A DNA stretch of 64,000 nt from Paucimonas lemoignei (GCF_004342585.1 NZ_SLZQ01000001.1:124001-188000); one strand, 5' to 3'; positions 27,476 through 36,953 are shown, counted from the first letter of the stretch. Translations and numbers: made by a program. The notes: a model not told the origin generated them from the sequence alone.

Positions 27476-27952
27476 TCAGGCCTTTACCAATCGGGCAGTA
27501 TGAGGGGCGAGCGGGTCGTTTTGCAGCACTGGCGTTGGGGCAGCTGGCTGCGGCTGTGCGGGTGTTTCGCCGATCGCTTCCCATGAAGCCTTGAGATCTT
27601 TCAGTAAACCGCTCACTTCGTCCAGCAGTTGCGGCTGGTTGTGCAGGTTCGCCTGCAACAGGCGATTGCTCATGTACTCATATAGTGAGTCGAGGTTGGC
27701 GGCAATGCTGCCGCCTGCGCTCTTGTCGAGACTGGCGCGCAGGCCGCTGTCAATGATGGAGATCGCTTTGGAAATCGATTTGCCTTTGCCTGCGATGTCG
27801 CCGAACTTCATTTGCGCGTTTGCGTTAGCGATCGCCGCCAAAGCGCCGTCAAACAGCATGACGATCAATTTGTGCGGACTGGCGGCAGCAACGCCGGTTT
27901 CTACGCTGACTTTAGCGTAGGCATTAGCCCCGCTGTTGAGTGTTCCAAACAT
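27476..27952 (-). CDS. fliS: Flagellin export chaperone FliS
   Basis: FliS binds the C terminus of newly made flagellin and prevents cytoplasmic polymerisation. It has 158 residues. The four-helix FliS core (about 1-125) shows YAKVSVETGVAAASPHKLIV, MLFDGALAAIANANAQ, and LDSLYEYMSNRLLQANLHN. The last 30 residues are a Pro/Ala-rich tail longer than in enterics. It follows fliD by 12 nt in the order fliD-fliS-fliT. Confidence 0.95.
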   Translation of the reverse strand: MFGTLNSGANAYAKVSVETGVAAASPHKLIVMLFDGALAAIANANAQMKFGDIAGKGKSISKAISIIDSGLRASLDKSAGGSIAANLDSLYEYMSNRLLQANLHNQPQLLDEVSGLLKDLKASWEAIGETPAQPQPAAPTPVLQNDPLAPHTARLVKA

Positions 27953-27964
27953 TAGGTGTCCCCC

Positions 27965-29974
27965 TTATTCAAACTTGGGAAGGTTGGCGAGTTGTTGTGC
28001 CAGGTAGTTGCTGGTTTGACTCATGCTGGCGATGGCTACGTCCAGTGCTGTGAATTGCGCGCGGTAGCGTTTTTCGATATCGATTAGACGGTCGCTGATA
28101 CGCTCCTTTTGGTCGGACAGGCTTTTGAGCGTTGCATTCAGGCCATCGGTGCGAGAAGTTAGAGGGCCTTTTGTGTCGAGTAATGACGTGAGGAGCGAAT
28201 CAAACTTGCTGGCATAGCCTCTGGAAAGATTGATCGTGCCCCGGTCCCCGAGTGCTCCGCCAGTGATTGTCAGCTTGAGGCCTTCTGTTGGCGAACCTTT
28301 GGCGCCGGTAAGCGTCTGGCCTGCACCAGTTGCGGCGACACCGTTCAGTGTTCCCGCCACATCCAGTCCGGTAGTGGCGGTTTGCCCTCCGCCCAACAAA
28401 TTGGCCAAGCCGTTACCCGAGACGATTTCAACATTGGAAGCGGAGCCGTAGCGATCCGATACGATGGAAAGGATACCGCCTGCTGAACTAACTTTGACTG
28501 TCGCGCCCGCCGCTGAGAATTCGGACGCGCCATTGATTTTTCCTTGAATCTCTGCTGCCAGCGCTGTTGCATTGGCATACGTCGCCTGTGACAGCTTGAT
28601 GGTGGTGGTGACGCCATCAAGCTTCACTTCCAGTGTGTCGTTGCTGGCGTCGATCGTGAGGCCGGCTGCGCCCTGGCCAACGGTGCGGCCTTGCGTTGCC
28701 AACTGCGTAATATTTATAGAATAAGAGCCAGCACCCGTCTTGGATGTGGAGCCAGTGTAGGAGATCAGGCTGTCACTAGCCTTTCCTGTGGCGGCGAACA
28801 GGTCGGCGATGTCGGAAAAATTCTTCTCCATCGCCTTTTGCAGCTTGGCGTTGTCCAGCGCCAAGGTCCCATCCTTGTTCAAGGCTACGCCGATATCGGA
28901 CAAGCGGTTAAATGCGCCGCTGTTATTCTCGACGGCAGTGCCTAGCACGCCACGGATCTGGGTCTGGATGGAGCGCAAGGTGGCATCGCCATTTAACACG
29001 GCGGCGGTCTTGGTTTCAGGATCGTAGGCAGAAAGCTGGTTCAGCGTGGCATTAATTTTATTGTACGCGGCAACGAACTGGCCGACCGCACCGCTGACCG
29101 CAGAAGTGTCGCGTGCCACAGTGATGTTCGTGGGGCTGCCGGCATTCGTCTTGTATAGGCTGAGGGTGACGCCTTGAATAACGTCATTCACGCTATTGCC
29201 AGGTTTGCTGATAGATACGCCATCAACCTTGAATTCCGCATTCTGGGCTGTCACTGTCTCAGTGAACGCCTGGCTGGCAGGCTCTGCCGCCGGATCATGG
29301 TTCAGCAGGGCCTGCAGGCCGGCGTCGCCTGTCACCGAGATCTTCATGCTGTTGGCCTGGCCGGTGGCGGCATTGCTCAGCACCAGGCGGTAGGGCGACG
29401 TGCCGCCGTCGTTGACGATGTTGGCGGTGACGCCGATGCCGGCCTTGTTGATCGCATCGCGGATGCCGGCAAGCGAATTGTCGCCACTGCCGATGGTGAT
29501 AGTCTTGCTGCCGGCGCCATTGCTGGCGAAACTCGCTCCGGTGTATTTACCGGTGACGCTGTCGAAGCTGCCCCCGCTGATGGTGCCAAAGTCGATAGTA
29601 ATGGTGCCGGTGCCGATTGCTGCGCTGGTGCTGCTCTGTCCGGCAGAGGCAAGCTTCTGTGCCTGCGCCAGCTTGGCTACCTCAAGGGCATACGTGCCCG
29701 GCGTGGCGCTGCCGCTGCCGGTGGCGCTGGCCACTGCTGTATCCCCGGCCGTCACCTTGGTCGCTTGAAATTTGCTGATGTCAGAGAGCCCGTTGACCGC
29801 GGTCTGAAATGAGGAAAGTGCGCTTTTAATCGAACCAATCGCAGAAAGCTTGGCCTGATAGCTGGCTTCCTGCTTGGCGATCTTGGTTAAAGGCTGTTGT
29901 TCAATCATCATCAACTGCGAGACGATGCTGTTGATGTCGAGATTGGAACCTATGCCCGGTGAAGAGAGTGCCAT
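27965..29974 (-). CDS. fliD: Flagellar filament cap protein FliD (long form)
   Basis: FliD (HAP2) caps the filament and inserts flagellin. The N terminus has SSPGIGSNLDINSIVSQLMM and the C terminus ends in the helical SQTSNYLAQQLANL. At 669 residues it is about 200 longer than the enteric protein. The extra length is a beta-rich insertion at about 415-575 that opens with GAGSYSINITQLATQGRTVG, resembling the earlier PGTYALEVAKLAQAQKL motif at about 92-108; the hook-IN-like module may have been duplicated. GGAGGCGCAA precedes the ATG, and a sigma-28 promoter lies 35 nt upstream. Confidence 0.95.
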   Translation of the reverse strand: MALSSPGIGSNLDINSIVSQLMMIEQQPLTKIAKQEASYQAKLSAIGSIKSALSSFQTAVNGLSDISKFQATKVTAGDTAVASATGSGSATPGTYALEVAKLAQAQKLASAGQSSTSAAIGTGTITIDFGTISGGSFDSVTGKYTGASFASNGAGSKTITIGSGDNSLAGIRDAINKAGIGVTANIVNDGGTSPYRLVLSNAATGQANSMKISVTGDAGLQALLNHDPAAEPASQAFTETVTAQNAEFKVDGVSISKPGNSVNDVIQGVTLSLYKTNAGSPTNITVARDTSAVSGAVGQFVAAYNKINATLNQLSAYDPETKTAAVLNGDATLRSIQTQIRGVLGTAVENNSGAFNRLSDIGVALNKDGTLALDNAKLQKAMEKNFSDIADLFAATGKASDSLISYTGSTSKTGAGSYSINITQLATQGRTVGQGAAGLTIDASNDTLEVKLDGVTTTIKLSQATYANATALAAEIQGKINGASEFSAAGATVKVSSAGGILSIVSDRYGSASNVEIVSGNGLANLLGGGQTATTGLDVAGTLNGVAATGAGQTLTGAKGSPTEGLKLTITGGALGDRGTINLSRGYASKFDSLLTSLLDTKGPLTSRTDGLNATLKSLSDQKERISDRLIDIEKRYRAQFTALDVAIASMSQTSNYLAQQLANLPKFE

Positions 29975-30008
29975 TTGCGCCTCCTGCGGAAAACCACAAT
30001 ATACTTGG

Positions 30009-30035
30009 TTATCGGCAAGTTTAAAGCGGACTTTA
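30009..30035 (-). promoter_or_regulatory. Sigma-28 promoter of the fliD operon
   Basis: On the minus strand TAAAGTCC (30028-30035), an 11-nt spacer and a perfect GCCGATAA (30009-30016) form a FliA-type promoter about 35 nt before fliD. It would drive fliD-fliS-fliT and probably the FliK-like and FlhB-C-like genes as late genes. Confidence 0.87.
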
Positions 30036-30065
30036 GACGGTAGTTTCCCCGTCTGTTTTGGCGTA

Positions 30066-30431
30066 TCAGGCTTTTTGCCTGATCAGCAATCCGATCGACC
30101 GGTCCAGCGCCTTGGCAATCTCCAGTGCTTCCTGGCTTGGAATCTGGCGCAGCACTTCCTTGGTGGACTGGTCGACTACCTTGACGACGGTATGGTTGGT
30201 ATCGGCATCGATCGAGAATTCGAGGCTTTGATCCTGTTCACGCATCGCTTTGTTGAGATTTTTCACGGCTTGCGCCAGCTCTGCTGCCTCGGGTGCCGGG
30301 GCGGTCTGGCGCACGGCGAGCGTGGTCTCGACGGGAGCCGGGTTGGCGGCGGCCGGCGCTTCGGTGGCGATGCCGGGCTTTGCCGCACTGGCTGCGACGA
30401 CGGGGGTATTGCCGGTTGAGTGGATTTCCAT
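30066..30431 (-). CDS. flaG: FlaG family protein
   Basis: FlaG proteins affect filament length and cap assembly; their exact role varies among species. This one has 121 residues, with an Ala/Pro/Thr-rich N-terminal half and the conserved FlaG fold in the C-terminal half (SLEFSIDADTNHTVVKVVDQ, then EVLRQIPSQEALEIAKALDR). A GGGAGGTCGAT site precedes ATG 30431. It is between fliC and fliD on the same strand; a hairpin terminator separates it from fliC, so it may depend on read-through. No sigma-28 site of its own was found. Confidence 0.92.
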   Translation of the reverse strand: MEIHSTGNTPVVAASAAKPGIATEAPAAANPAPVETTLAVRQTAPAPEAAELAQAVKNLNKAMREQDQSLEFSIDADTNHTVVKVVDQSTKEVLRQIPSQEALEIAKALDRSIGLLIRQKA

Positions 30432-30452
30432 ATCGACCTCCCTTAACGGAAT

Positions 30453-30482
30453 AAAACCCGGCCGATGATCTGGCCGGGTTTT
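30453..30482 (-). terminator. Rho-independent terminator after fliC
   Basis: AAAACCCGGCC / GGCCGGGTTTT forms an 11-bp stem with an 8-nt loop, 20 nt after the fliC stop. The stem is symmetrical and T-rich on both sides. It probably limits flagellin read-through into flaG. Confidence 0.8.
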
Positions 30483-30503
30483 TTACGCTATATGCGCTTC
30501 AGA

Positions 30504-31928
30504 TTAGCCGCGCAGCAGGGACAACACGCCGTTAGGCAGCGAGTTGGCCTGTGCCAGCATTGCAGTGCCTGCTTGCTGCAGGATCTGACCGCGGGTCAGT
30601 TGCGCGGTTTCTGCGGCAAAGTCGGCGTCCATGATACGGCTACGTGCGGCGCTGAGATTTTCAGAGGTGGTGCTCAAGCTGGCGATCGTCGACTGGAAGC
30701 GGTTTTGCAAGGCACCCATGGCGGCGCGGTTGGAGTTCACCGAACCCAAGGCAGCGTCAAGTCGCTTGATGGCCGTTTGCGCACCGGCAGCAGTCGAGAT
30801 GTCGATGCTGTCGACACCCAGTGCATCCTTGGCGATCGAGGCGTTAAGGCCGAGGTTGGCCACCGTGCCGCCAATAGCGATGGTGTCAGTGGCGGAAACC
30901 GACAGGGTGCCGCGCAAAGTGCCATCGAAATCGCCGCCGGTGACAGAAAGACCATCTGTGCCTGCGGTGAAGCCGGTGCCGGATTCGGTGACAACGATGT
31001 TCCGGCCGTCAGCTGCGGTGAGCGTCAGGTCGCCGCCGTTCAGGCTGGCGATCACGCCGGTCTGGCTGGAATTGGCGTTGATCGTGTCGCGCAGGGTGGC
31101 ATTGGACATTGCGGTAGCAACGTCGGTGTTGGTGAAGATCGCCACGCCGTTGATCGACAGGTTATAGGTGTCACCTGCGGTGCCGCCGATGGCACCGACG
31201 GTCTGGGTGCCGGTAGTCGAAGCGGTGACCGACAGGCCGGCGATGCCGGCATCGTTGATCGCAGCCGCCTTGGCGTAGGCCGAAGTGGCATCCTGATAAG
31301 TATTGCCAGTGTAGCCAGCGCTGGAATTGATCGTTTGCGCTGCGCCGCCACCGATTGCGATGGTGATGTCTGCCGCTGCTGCCGCGCCGACTTCCGTGCC
31401 GGTCGACGATGCGATGCCGCCGATGCTGGAGCCTTTGAGGCTGCTGATCGAGAAGTTGATGGTCTGGTTGGCATTGGCGCCGACCTGGAAAGAAGCGCCG
31501 GTGAAGGAGCCGTCGAGGATGCGCTGGCCATTGAATTCGGTCGTCTGGGCGACGCGATTCAGTTCGGATTGCAGGCTAGCCACTTCTTCTTGCAACGCCT
31601 TGCGGTCGCCCGAGCTATTAGTCGAGTTGGCCGACTGGATCGACAGTTCACGCATACGCTGCAGGATGTTGGTGCTCTCAGCCATGGCGCCCTCGGCCAC
31701 CTGGGTCAGCGAGATGCCGTCGTTGGCATTGCGGGAAGCCTGGTTCAGGCCGCGGATTTGCGAAGTCATGCGCTCGGAAATCGCTAGGCCGGCAGCGTCG
31801 TCCTTGGCGCTGTTGATGCGCAGGCCGGAAGACAGACGTTGCAGAGAGGTAGCTAGGGAGGACTGCGAAGTGGTCAGGTTGCGCTGAGCATTTAGGGATG
31901 CGATGTTGGTGTTGATGATTGCAGCCAT
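30504..31928 (-). CDS. fliC: Flagellin FliC
   Basis: FliC is the filament subunit. It has 474 residues with intact conserved ends: the N-terminal D0/D1 begins [20 protein letters not shown] and has [20 protein letters not shown]; the C-terminal D0/D1 has [20 protein letters not shown] and ends [15 protein letters not shown]-like (read as [15 protein letters not shown]). The central 160-390 region is variable, rich in Ala, Thr and Gly, and surface exposed. AAGGAG lies before ATG 31928. A sigma-28 promoter lies 95 nt upstream, leaving a long leader. It is the only flagellin gene in the window. Confidence 0.97.
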   Translation of the reverse strand: MAAIINTNIASLNAQRNLTTSQSSLATSLQRLSSGLRINSAKDDAAGLAISERMTSQIRGLNQASRNANDGISLTQVAEGAMAESTNILQRMRELSIQSANSTNSSGDRKALQEEVASLQSELNRVAQTTEFNGQRILDGSFTGASFQVGANANQTINFSISSLKGSSIGGIASSTGTEVGAAAAADITIAIGGGAAQTINSSAGYTGNTYQDATSAYAKAAAINDAGIAGLSVTASTTGTQTVGAIGGTAGDTYNLSINGVAIFTNTDVATAMSNATLRDTINANSSQTGVIASLNGGDLTLTAADGRNIVVTESGTGFTAGTDGLSVTGGDFDGTLRGTLSVSATDTIAIGGTVANLGLNASIAKDALGVDSIDISTAAGAQTAIKRLDAALGSVNSNRAAMGALQNRFQSTIASLSTTSENLSAARSRIMDADFAAETAQLTRGQILQQAGTAMLAQANSLPNGVLSLLRG

Positions 31929-32023
31929 GTTAATTCTCCTTTAAGTGTCGGATATTTCCGGCTCGGATTCCTTCAATTCGGTTTGCGTTCGTTTGCTTCG
32001 CGAATCAAACCGTGTTGAATGCT

Positions 32024-32050
32024 TTATCGGGCAGTACTGGAAAAACTTTA
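32024..32050 (-). promoter_or_regulatory. Sigma-28 promoter of fliC
   Basis: On the minus strand TAAAGTTT (32043-32050) is followed after 11 nt by CCCGATAA (32024-32031), one base from the FliA consensus. It gives a leader of about 90 nt before the flagellin start. Confidence 0.9.
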
Positions 32051-32259
32051 GGCTCTGTTGAGGTCTTTATTTTTCCAGTCTCGCTCGAATGCGAGCCAGA
32101 CAATTCATTGACGGAGCGTGAGAAAATTTCTTTAAGGTAATTTCGCCGTTTTCCGAGAAATATATTTTTGCGAAAAGGCCTCAAGATTTCCTTAAAACGG
32201 CCGAATGGAGACCGAATTCGTGCATTGGAAGTTAGTTTAATTGCAACTTATCGGGCATT

Positions 32260-32283
32260 AAAAAACCCGCTCGGAAGCGGGTC
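32260..32283 (-). terminator. Rho-independent terminator of the GGEEF gene
   Basis: On the minus strand ACCCGCT-TCCG-AGCGGGT is followed by TTTTT. It lies about 40 nt after the stop codon of the diguanylate cyclase gene. Confidence 0.85.
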
Positions 32284-32322
32284 ATCAGGCAAGGAGAAGG
32301 AGGCTGGAAAGCCTGTGCCGTC

Positions 32323-33984
32323 TCATTCCGCCGCCACCACCCGGTTCTTGCCCGCATGCTTGGCTTTATACAGCGCATCGTCCGCGCGCTTGAGCAATTT
32401 CTCCTGATCTTCGCCGTCCTTGCGCAGCGCCACGCCGGCGGAAAAGGTCACGAGAATGCGGGTGTGCTTGTACATGAAAATTCGCTTGGTCAGCTCGCGC
32501 TGAACGCGAGTCACCGTCTGCATGGCCGCCTCGATTGGTGTATCCGGCAAGACCAGCATGAATTCCTCGCCGCCGAATCGGCCGATCACATCCATGGTGC
32601 GCAGCGTGTCCTTGACTACTCTGACCAGATGGATCAGCGCTTCATCGCCGGCCTGGTGACCATAGGTGTCGTTGAGCCGCTTGAAATCGTCCAGGTCGAG
32701 CAGGGCGATGCAAAGCGGTGCCCTGCGGCGGTCGGCGCGCGCCACTTCGCGCTCGAAAACGTCGTCCAGCCCGCGCCGGTTCAAACTGCCGGTCAACTGG
32801 TCTTCGCGCACCAGTTCGCTCACCTGTTCAAGTTCGGCCTGCAGCTGCAGTATGCGGCTTTCCGCTTCCTGGACTTTCTGCTGCGCCGCCAGCATTTCCT
32901 CGCGCGAGCGCAAGGCTTCCAGTTGCGCGGTACGGGTGTCACGCATGACGTCGCCGAGTATCTTGTTCAGGGCCATGATATCGGTCGTCTTGCTGATCTT
33001 TTCCGAATACGCAGTCATCTTCTCATGATAGTCGCCGGTAGTGGTGGCGACGGCGCTGAGGCGATCGATAAAGGTAATCATCATGTTCTTCACCGTGAGT
33101 TTGGCTTCGGCAAGGCTATGCTTGAGCATGCTTTGCTTGTAGATCACTTCCTTCATGCTGCGCGTGGCGTCGTGCAGGGCAGCCTGGCTGATCGGGCCGT
33201 CCAGCAGGTTTTGCACACCGGCGACCTGGCCGCGCAGCCAGCTGTCGTCTTCCAGCAGTTCACCGATGTTTTCCAATAAAAGCTTGAACAACTGCAGCAG
33301 CAGGGCCTGCTGTTCGCCGAGATCGCCGGCCTTGATTTCGATCTTGAAGTACAGCTGTTTCAGGCGGGCGCCGACCTGCTCGATCGCGCCGATATTGCTT
33401 GCCTCTTTCACGGCTTGCGCCAGGTGTTCCGTTTCCGCGCTCAGTTCCGGGTCGTTCTGCAGCAGCGACAACACGGCAAAGCTCAGCGTACGCGCCAGCA
33501 TGTCGCGCAGCGTCTCGATCTGCGCATCGGCGGCGAGCAAGCGCGGCGACATGCTCGTGGCCGCGGGCGCAGGCGGCGTTGGTGCTAGCGGTGCCGGCAT
33601 CTGCGCTGCAGGGGCTCGCGCAGGCAAGGCAGGCGCGGCGACTTCAGGTTTCAAGATTTTCTCGCTCAACAGCACCAGCTGCCGGCCATATTCATCCCAG
33701 TCATTTGCTGCCGCCGCGCGCCGCAACTGGTGCCCGGCATCGGTGAGCGCCGGTGTCACGATCAGGCTTTCGGCAAATGCCGCGAGCATGTCGACCGGAT
33801 TCGGTTTCCCCGCTGTCCCGGCGATTTCCTCATAGATTTCACGGTAGGCCTCCGGTGTCGGCGCCATTCGCCGCAGCGCCAGCTGACGGATCGTCTCGCG
33901 GGCGACTTCCGCGGGATTTTGCGCTGTCGGCTTGTCGGTGGTCTGGGGCATTGCTGGGTTCGCTGAGACGGGCCGGTTTTTCAT
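32323..33984 (-). CDS. Diguanylate cyclase with large N-terminal helical region (GGEEF)
   Basis: The C-terminal GGDEF domain (about 385-553) makes cyclic di-GMP from GTP. The signature GGEEF is at about 470-474 and is a catalytically competent variant. The product-inhibition I-site RTMD stands upstream in the expected place. DQLTGSLNRRGLDDVFEREV opens the domain. The first 380 residues are soluble and helical with a Pro/Ala-rich linker at about 115-145 and a coiled coil before the GGDEF domain. No membrane or recognisable sensor domain is visible. It lies beside the flagellin gene, on the same strand, with its own terminator. Confidence 0.93.
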   Translation of the reverse strand: MKNRPVSANPAMPQTTDKPTAQNPAEVARETIRQLALRRMAPTPEAYREIYEEIAGTAGKPNPVDMLAAFAESLIVTPALTDAGHQLRRAAAANDWDEYGRQLVLLSEKILKPEVAAPALPARAPAAQMPAPLAPTPPAPAATSMSPRLLAADAQIETLRDMLARTLSFAVLSLLQNDPELSAETEHLAQAVKEASNIGAIEQVGARLKQLYFKIEIKAGDLGEQQALLLQLFKLLLENIGELLEDDSWLRGQVAGVQNLLDGPISQAALHDATRSMKEVIYKQSMLKHSLAEAKLTVKNMMITFIDRLSAVATTTGDYHEKMTAYSEKISKTTDIMALNKILGDVMRDTRTAQLEALRSREEMLAAQQKVQEAESRILQLQAELEQVSELVREDQLTGSLNRRGLDDVFEREVARADRRRAPLCIALLDLDDFKRLNDTYGHQAGDEALIHLVRVVKDTLRTMDVIGRFGGEEFMLVLPDTPIEAAMQTVTRVQRELTKRIFMYKHTRILVTFSAGVALRKDGEDQEKLLKRADDALYKAKHAGKNRVVAAE

Positions 33985-34239
33985 GTATTTTTTTCCAATT
34001 TTAGTTATGTCGCCGGCCCCCTGATGAGCTGAATAGAGGGCAAATGCCGGTTTAATTCGCAGCTTGTTGCTAGGTCACGGAAGGGTTTTCAGGATTCCAT
34101 CATGGCGATGGCGAAAGATCCCGCGCAGCTCCTGCCAAACATCTTTTGCGCAAAGTCGCAAATTGACAAGTTTGCCAGAGCTGCAGGGCTAATGGGAGAG
34201 GGGAGAAGGCGGTAAGGAAAAGAAGAATGCCCGGTGTGG

Positions 34240-34890
34240 TTATTCTTCCACCAGGCGATGCTTGATCGCGTAATGCGTCAGCTCGGCATTGTGACGCAGC
34301 TTCATTTTCTGCAGGAGGCGCGCGCGATACATGCTGATGGTTTTCACGGACAGTACCAGTTCCTTGGCGATATCGCTGACGGTCTTGCCCGATGCGATCA
34401 TGGTCAGCGTCTGGAATTCCCGGTCGGAGAGGGTTTCGTGCAGCGGCACTTCGCGTTCTTCGTTGACCTGGTTGGCCAGTTCCTGCGCGAGGGCAGGGCT
34501 GACATACTTCCGTCCGGCCGCCACCATGCGGATGGCGTTGACCAGTTCGGCTGGCGCGCTTTGCTTGTTGAGATAACCGGCGGCGCCTGCCTTGAGGGAG
34601 CGGATGGCGTACTGGTCTTCGCGGTGCATCGTCAAAATCAACACCGCCAGGCCTGGTTCTTCCTTGCGCACCTGTTTCAGCACCTCGATGCCGCTGCGGT
34701 CGGGCATCGAGATATCCAGCAGCAGCACATCGCCTTTCCCCTGGCGCACCAGCTTGATCGCGTCGAGCCCGTCCTCCGCTTCACCGGCGACAGCGATATC
34801 GCGCGTGTCGGCCAGGATCTGCTTCAATCCCTCGCGCACGATCGCATGGTCATCGGCGATCAAGACCTTGATAGTGTTCTTGTTGCTCAT
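34240..34890 (-). CDS. NarL/LuxR-family response regulator
   Basis: The 216-residue protein is a two-component DNA-binding regulator. The receiver domain (about 5-120) has the acidic pair in IADDHAIVREG, the phospho-acceptor Asp in LLLDISMPDRSG and the lysine in YLNKQSAP. The LuxR-type helix-turn-helix (about 145-210) has LSDREFQTLTMIASGKTVSD and KTISMYRARLLQKM. ATG 34890 matches the family start; an upstream in-frame ATG at 34953 adds 21 residues without homology. The cognate kinase is 116 nt upstream on the same strand. Confidence 0.93.
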   Translation of the reverse strand: MSNKNTIKVLIADDHAIVREGLKQILADTRDIAVAGEAEDGLDAIKLVRQGKGDVLLLDISMPDRSGIEVLKQVRKEEPGLAVLILTMHREDQYAIRSLKAGAAGYLNKQSAPAELVNAIRMVAAGRKYVSPALAQELANQVNEEREVPLHETLSDREFQTLTMIASGKTVSDIAKELVLSVKTISMYRARLLQKMKLRHNAELTHYAIKHRLVEE

Positions 34891-35006
34891 GTTGTTACAG
34901 GGGAGGTCGTTCGCAGGAAAGGCTGCGGGCACACTTGCCGCAGACAGAAGCAAAGGCCAGGTCTCCGTTCTTAGTGTCGACCATTATTGCCGATTGGCAG
35001 CATACG

Positions 35007-36092
35007 TCAAGGGATTGACAGGGGAATTCGGATACATACAACACACCCGCCGGTTGCGGCATTCTGCAATTGCAATTCGCCGCCCATCGCATGGGCCCGT
35101 TCGGTCATGCCGCGGATGCCGAAAGATTGCGGCTTGCCGCGGTCGGCCGCGCCGATGCCCTTGCCATTGTCGGCGACTTCGAGACACAGCTTGCCATCCT
35201 GGCAGGCCAGTCTGACGTCGACGCGGGTGGCGCCGGCATGCTTGCTGATGTTGGTGAGGGTTTCCTGGAAAATGCGAAACAGGGCAGTGGCCTGGTCCGC
35301 CGGCAGTTCGATATCGCTGTGATCGATGACGAGGCTGCAGGGAATGCCGGTCTGTTTTTCGAATTCTTGCGTCTGCCATTCGATCGCGGCGGCGATGCCG
35401 AAGTCAAGCACGCCGGGACGCAGGTCGCCGGCGATCCGGTGGACCGATTCGATGGTGCGGTCGACCAAGGTATCGAGATAGCGGGCCTTGTCGACGGCTT
35501 CCGGCGCCAACGTCGGCAGGCGCTTGACCAGCAGCGCCAGCGCCATCTTGATGGCCGTGAGGTTGCCGCCGACATCATCATGGATTTCGCGCGCGATGCG
35601 CATGCGCTCCTGCTCCTTGACCTTTTCCACGTGCGCCGACAGTTCCGCCAGTTGCGCGCGCGAGCGCTTGATCTCCGCTTCTTCCAGCTTGCTCTGCGTG
35701 ATATTGGACATGATGCCGTCCCACAGCGTATCGCCGTCGTCAGAGCGACGCGGCGTGCAGCGCAGATTGATCCACTTGATGTCGTTCCATTGCGCCACGC
35801 TGATGCGCCCTTCCCAGTTCCAGGCCTTGCCGCCGGCGGCGGAAGCCAACATCGATTCGCGGAACGAGTCGCGGTCTTCCGGCAGGAGCAGATCAAGAAA
35901 GCGTTCCGGCGCGGCGTGCAAGGCCTGCGGATCGAGGCCGAGCAGGGCATGGCAGCCTTCGCTCAGGTAGGGAAATTCAAGCGAGCCGTCCGCACGCAGC
36001 AGGCACTGGAATACCAGGCCCGGCGTGTTCGAGACGATTGCCTGGAACCGGGATTCCCAGTCGTCGACAGGCTGCTTGCGTTTGCGGGGCAT
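35007..36092 (-). CDS. PAS-domain sensor histidine kinase (NarX/DesK type)
   Basis: This 361-residue soluble kinase is probably the partner of the downstream NarL-type regulator. A PAS domain covers about 14-125 (IVSNTPGLVFQCLLRADGSL; the C-terminal cap leads to DGIMSNITQSKLEEAEI). The HisKA_3 phospho-acceptor is in RIAREIHDDVGGNLTAIKMA (His about 168). The HATPase has EVADNGKGIGAADRG and SFGIRGMTERAHAMGGELQL. No transmembrane segment is visible, so the signal is cytoplasmic. A thioesterase gene lies 32 nt upstream on the same strand. Confidence 0.92.
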   Translation of the reverse strand: MPRKRKQPVDDWESRFQAIVSNTPGLVFQCLLRADGSLEFPYLSEGCHALLGLDPQALHAAPERFLDLLLPEDRDSFRESMLASAAGGKAWNWEGRISVAQWNDIKWINLRCTPRRSDDGDTLWDGIMSNITQSKLEEAEIKRSRAQLAELSAHVEKVKEQERMRIAREIHDDVGGNLTAIKMALALLVKRLPTLAPEAVDKARYLDTLVDRTIESVHRIAGDLRPGVLDFGIAAAIEWQTQEFEKQTGIPCSLVIDHSDIELPADQATALFRIFQETLTNISKHAGATRVDVRLACQDGKLCLEVADNGKGIGAADRGKPQSFGIRGMTERAHAMGGELQLQNAATGGCVVCIRIPLSIP

Positions 36093-36124
36093 GGTGGCGG
36101 CTGGTCAGGCAGGTGCAAGCGACG

Positions 36125-36616
36125 TTACGCTGAAACCGGCTGCGCCACGATGTCCTGATTCGGTTGCCGCTGTTCGAATTCGGCGAGGAATTTCTCGCGC
36201 ACTTCCGGCGGCATGGGGGAAGGCTTCAGGGTCTTCAGGTCAACCCAGACAGCGGTCAGGTCGGCGCTGGCGATCAGGCCATCGCGCTCGATCGTGTGCG
36301 CCCAGACCATTTTCGAGCGGCCAAGCGACTTGACGCTGATGGATACCTTGAGTACGTCATCCAGGTAAGCTGGGCTGTAGCAATCCAGGTGGAGGTCGCG
36401 CGCCACGAAGAAAGCGCGGTAATTGCGCTCGACATGCCGCTGGCTCAAACCCAGGTGATGGAACCACTCGGTGCGCGCGCGTTCAAGAAAATTCATGTAA
36501 TTGCCGACGTAAACCATCCGTCCTGCATCGATATCCTGGTTATAGACCCGTAAGACGACTGAAAATTTTCCGGGAGTCGGTGTGACGTTGATGTTGGTGA
36601 GCACAGTGTTTTGCAT
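36125..36616 (-). CDS. Hotdog-fold acyl-CoA thioesterase (YbgC/FadM family)
   Basis: The 163-residue protein is a 4-hydroxybenzoyl-CoA thioesterase-like enzyme that probably hydrolyses acyl-CoA. The family motif appears as DIDAGRMVYVGNYMNFLERA, with the catalytic-type Asp in place of DTDAxGVVYHxNY; the usual His after Tyr is Val here. LERARTEWFHHLG and the later ADLTAVWVDLKTLKPSPMPP are typical. The exact substrate cannot be told from sequence. A perfect TATAAT -10 box (36702-36707 on the minus strand) with a weak -35 lies upstream. Confidence 0.85.
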   Translation of the reverse strand: MQNTVLTNINVTPTPGKFSVVLRVYNQDIDAGRMVYVGNYMNFLERARTEWFHHLGLSQRHVERNYRAFFVARDLHLDCYSPAYLDDVLKVSISVKSLGRSKMVWAHTIERDGLIASADLTAVWVDLKTLKPSPMPPEVREKFLAEFEQRQPNQDIVAQPVSA

Positions 36617-36953
36617 GATCCTTCTACGAGCGACGATGATTTCCGAGGCGGATAAAAGCAGGTAGGCAGCTGTGGCTTTGCTAATCTGCTGCGATCGATC
36701 GATTATAGTCGGACAGGCTAAGCCGTTGCCTTATGGAACATGAATTTGAGTCATTTCGAGGTGAATTTGCAACATGGCAACTTCCGCTGGGCTTGCGGTG
36801 ACATTAGCCGATTAGATCGAGAATGCAGAAACGGTGTTTGGCATCTCCCTGTTTGGGACAGTTCAGCTCGAGGAATACAGGTGAACAAAGATCTGCAGCT
36901 TAAAGCCGAGTAACGCGAATCGGCAGGGGGGAAATGGAAACAGAAGGGAAAAT
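36617..36953. other. Intergenic region between thioesterase gene and tRNA-Arg
   Basis: About 340 nt with no supported gene. Near its left end a TATAAT box on the minus strand (36702-36707) could serve the thioesterase gene. It also contains the palindrome-like CGATCGATCGA at about 36691-36702. Nothing else was recognised. Confidence 0.5.

Larger units (their letters stand above)
31929..32322. other. Intergenic region between fliC and the GGEEF gene
   Basis: This 394-nt gap holds the fliC leader and its sigma-28 promoter on the minus strand, and the terminator of the GGEEF gene near its right end. The middle (about 32070-32250) is AT-richer than the surroundings and shows no supported gene. 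Confidence 0.7.
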
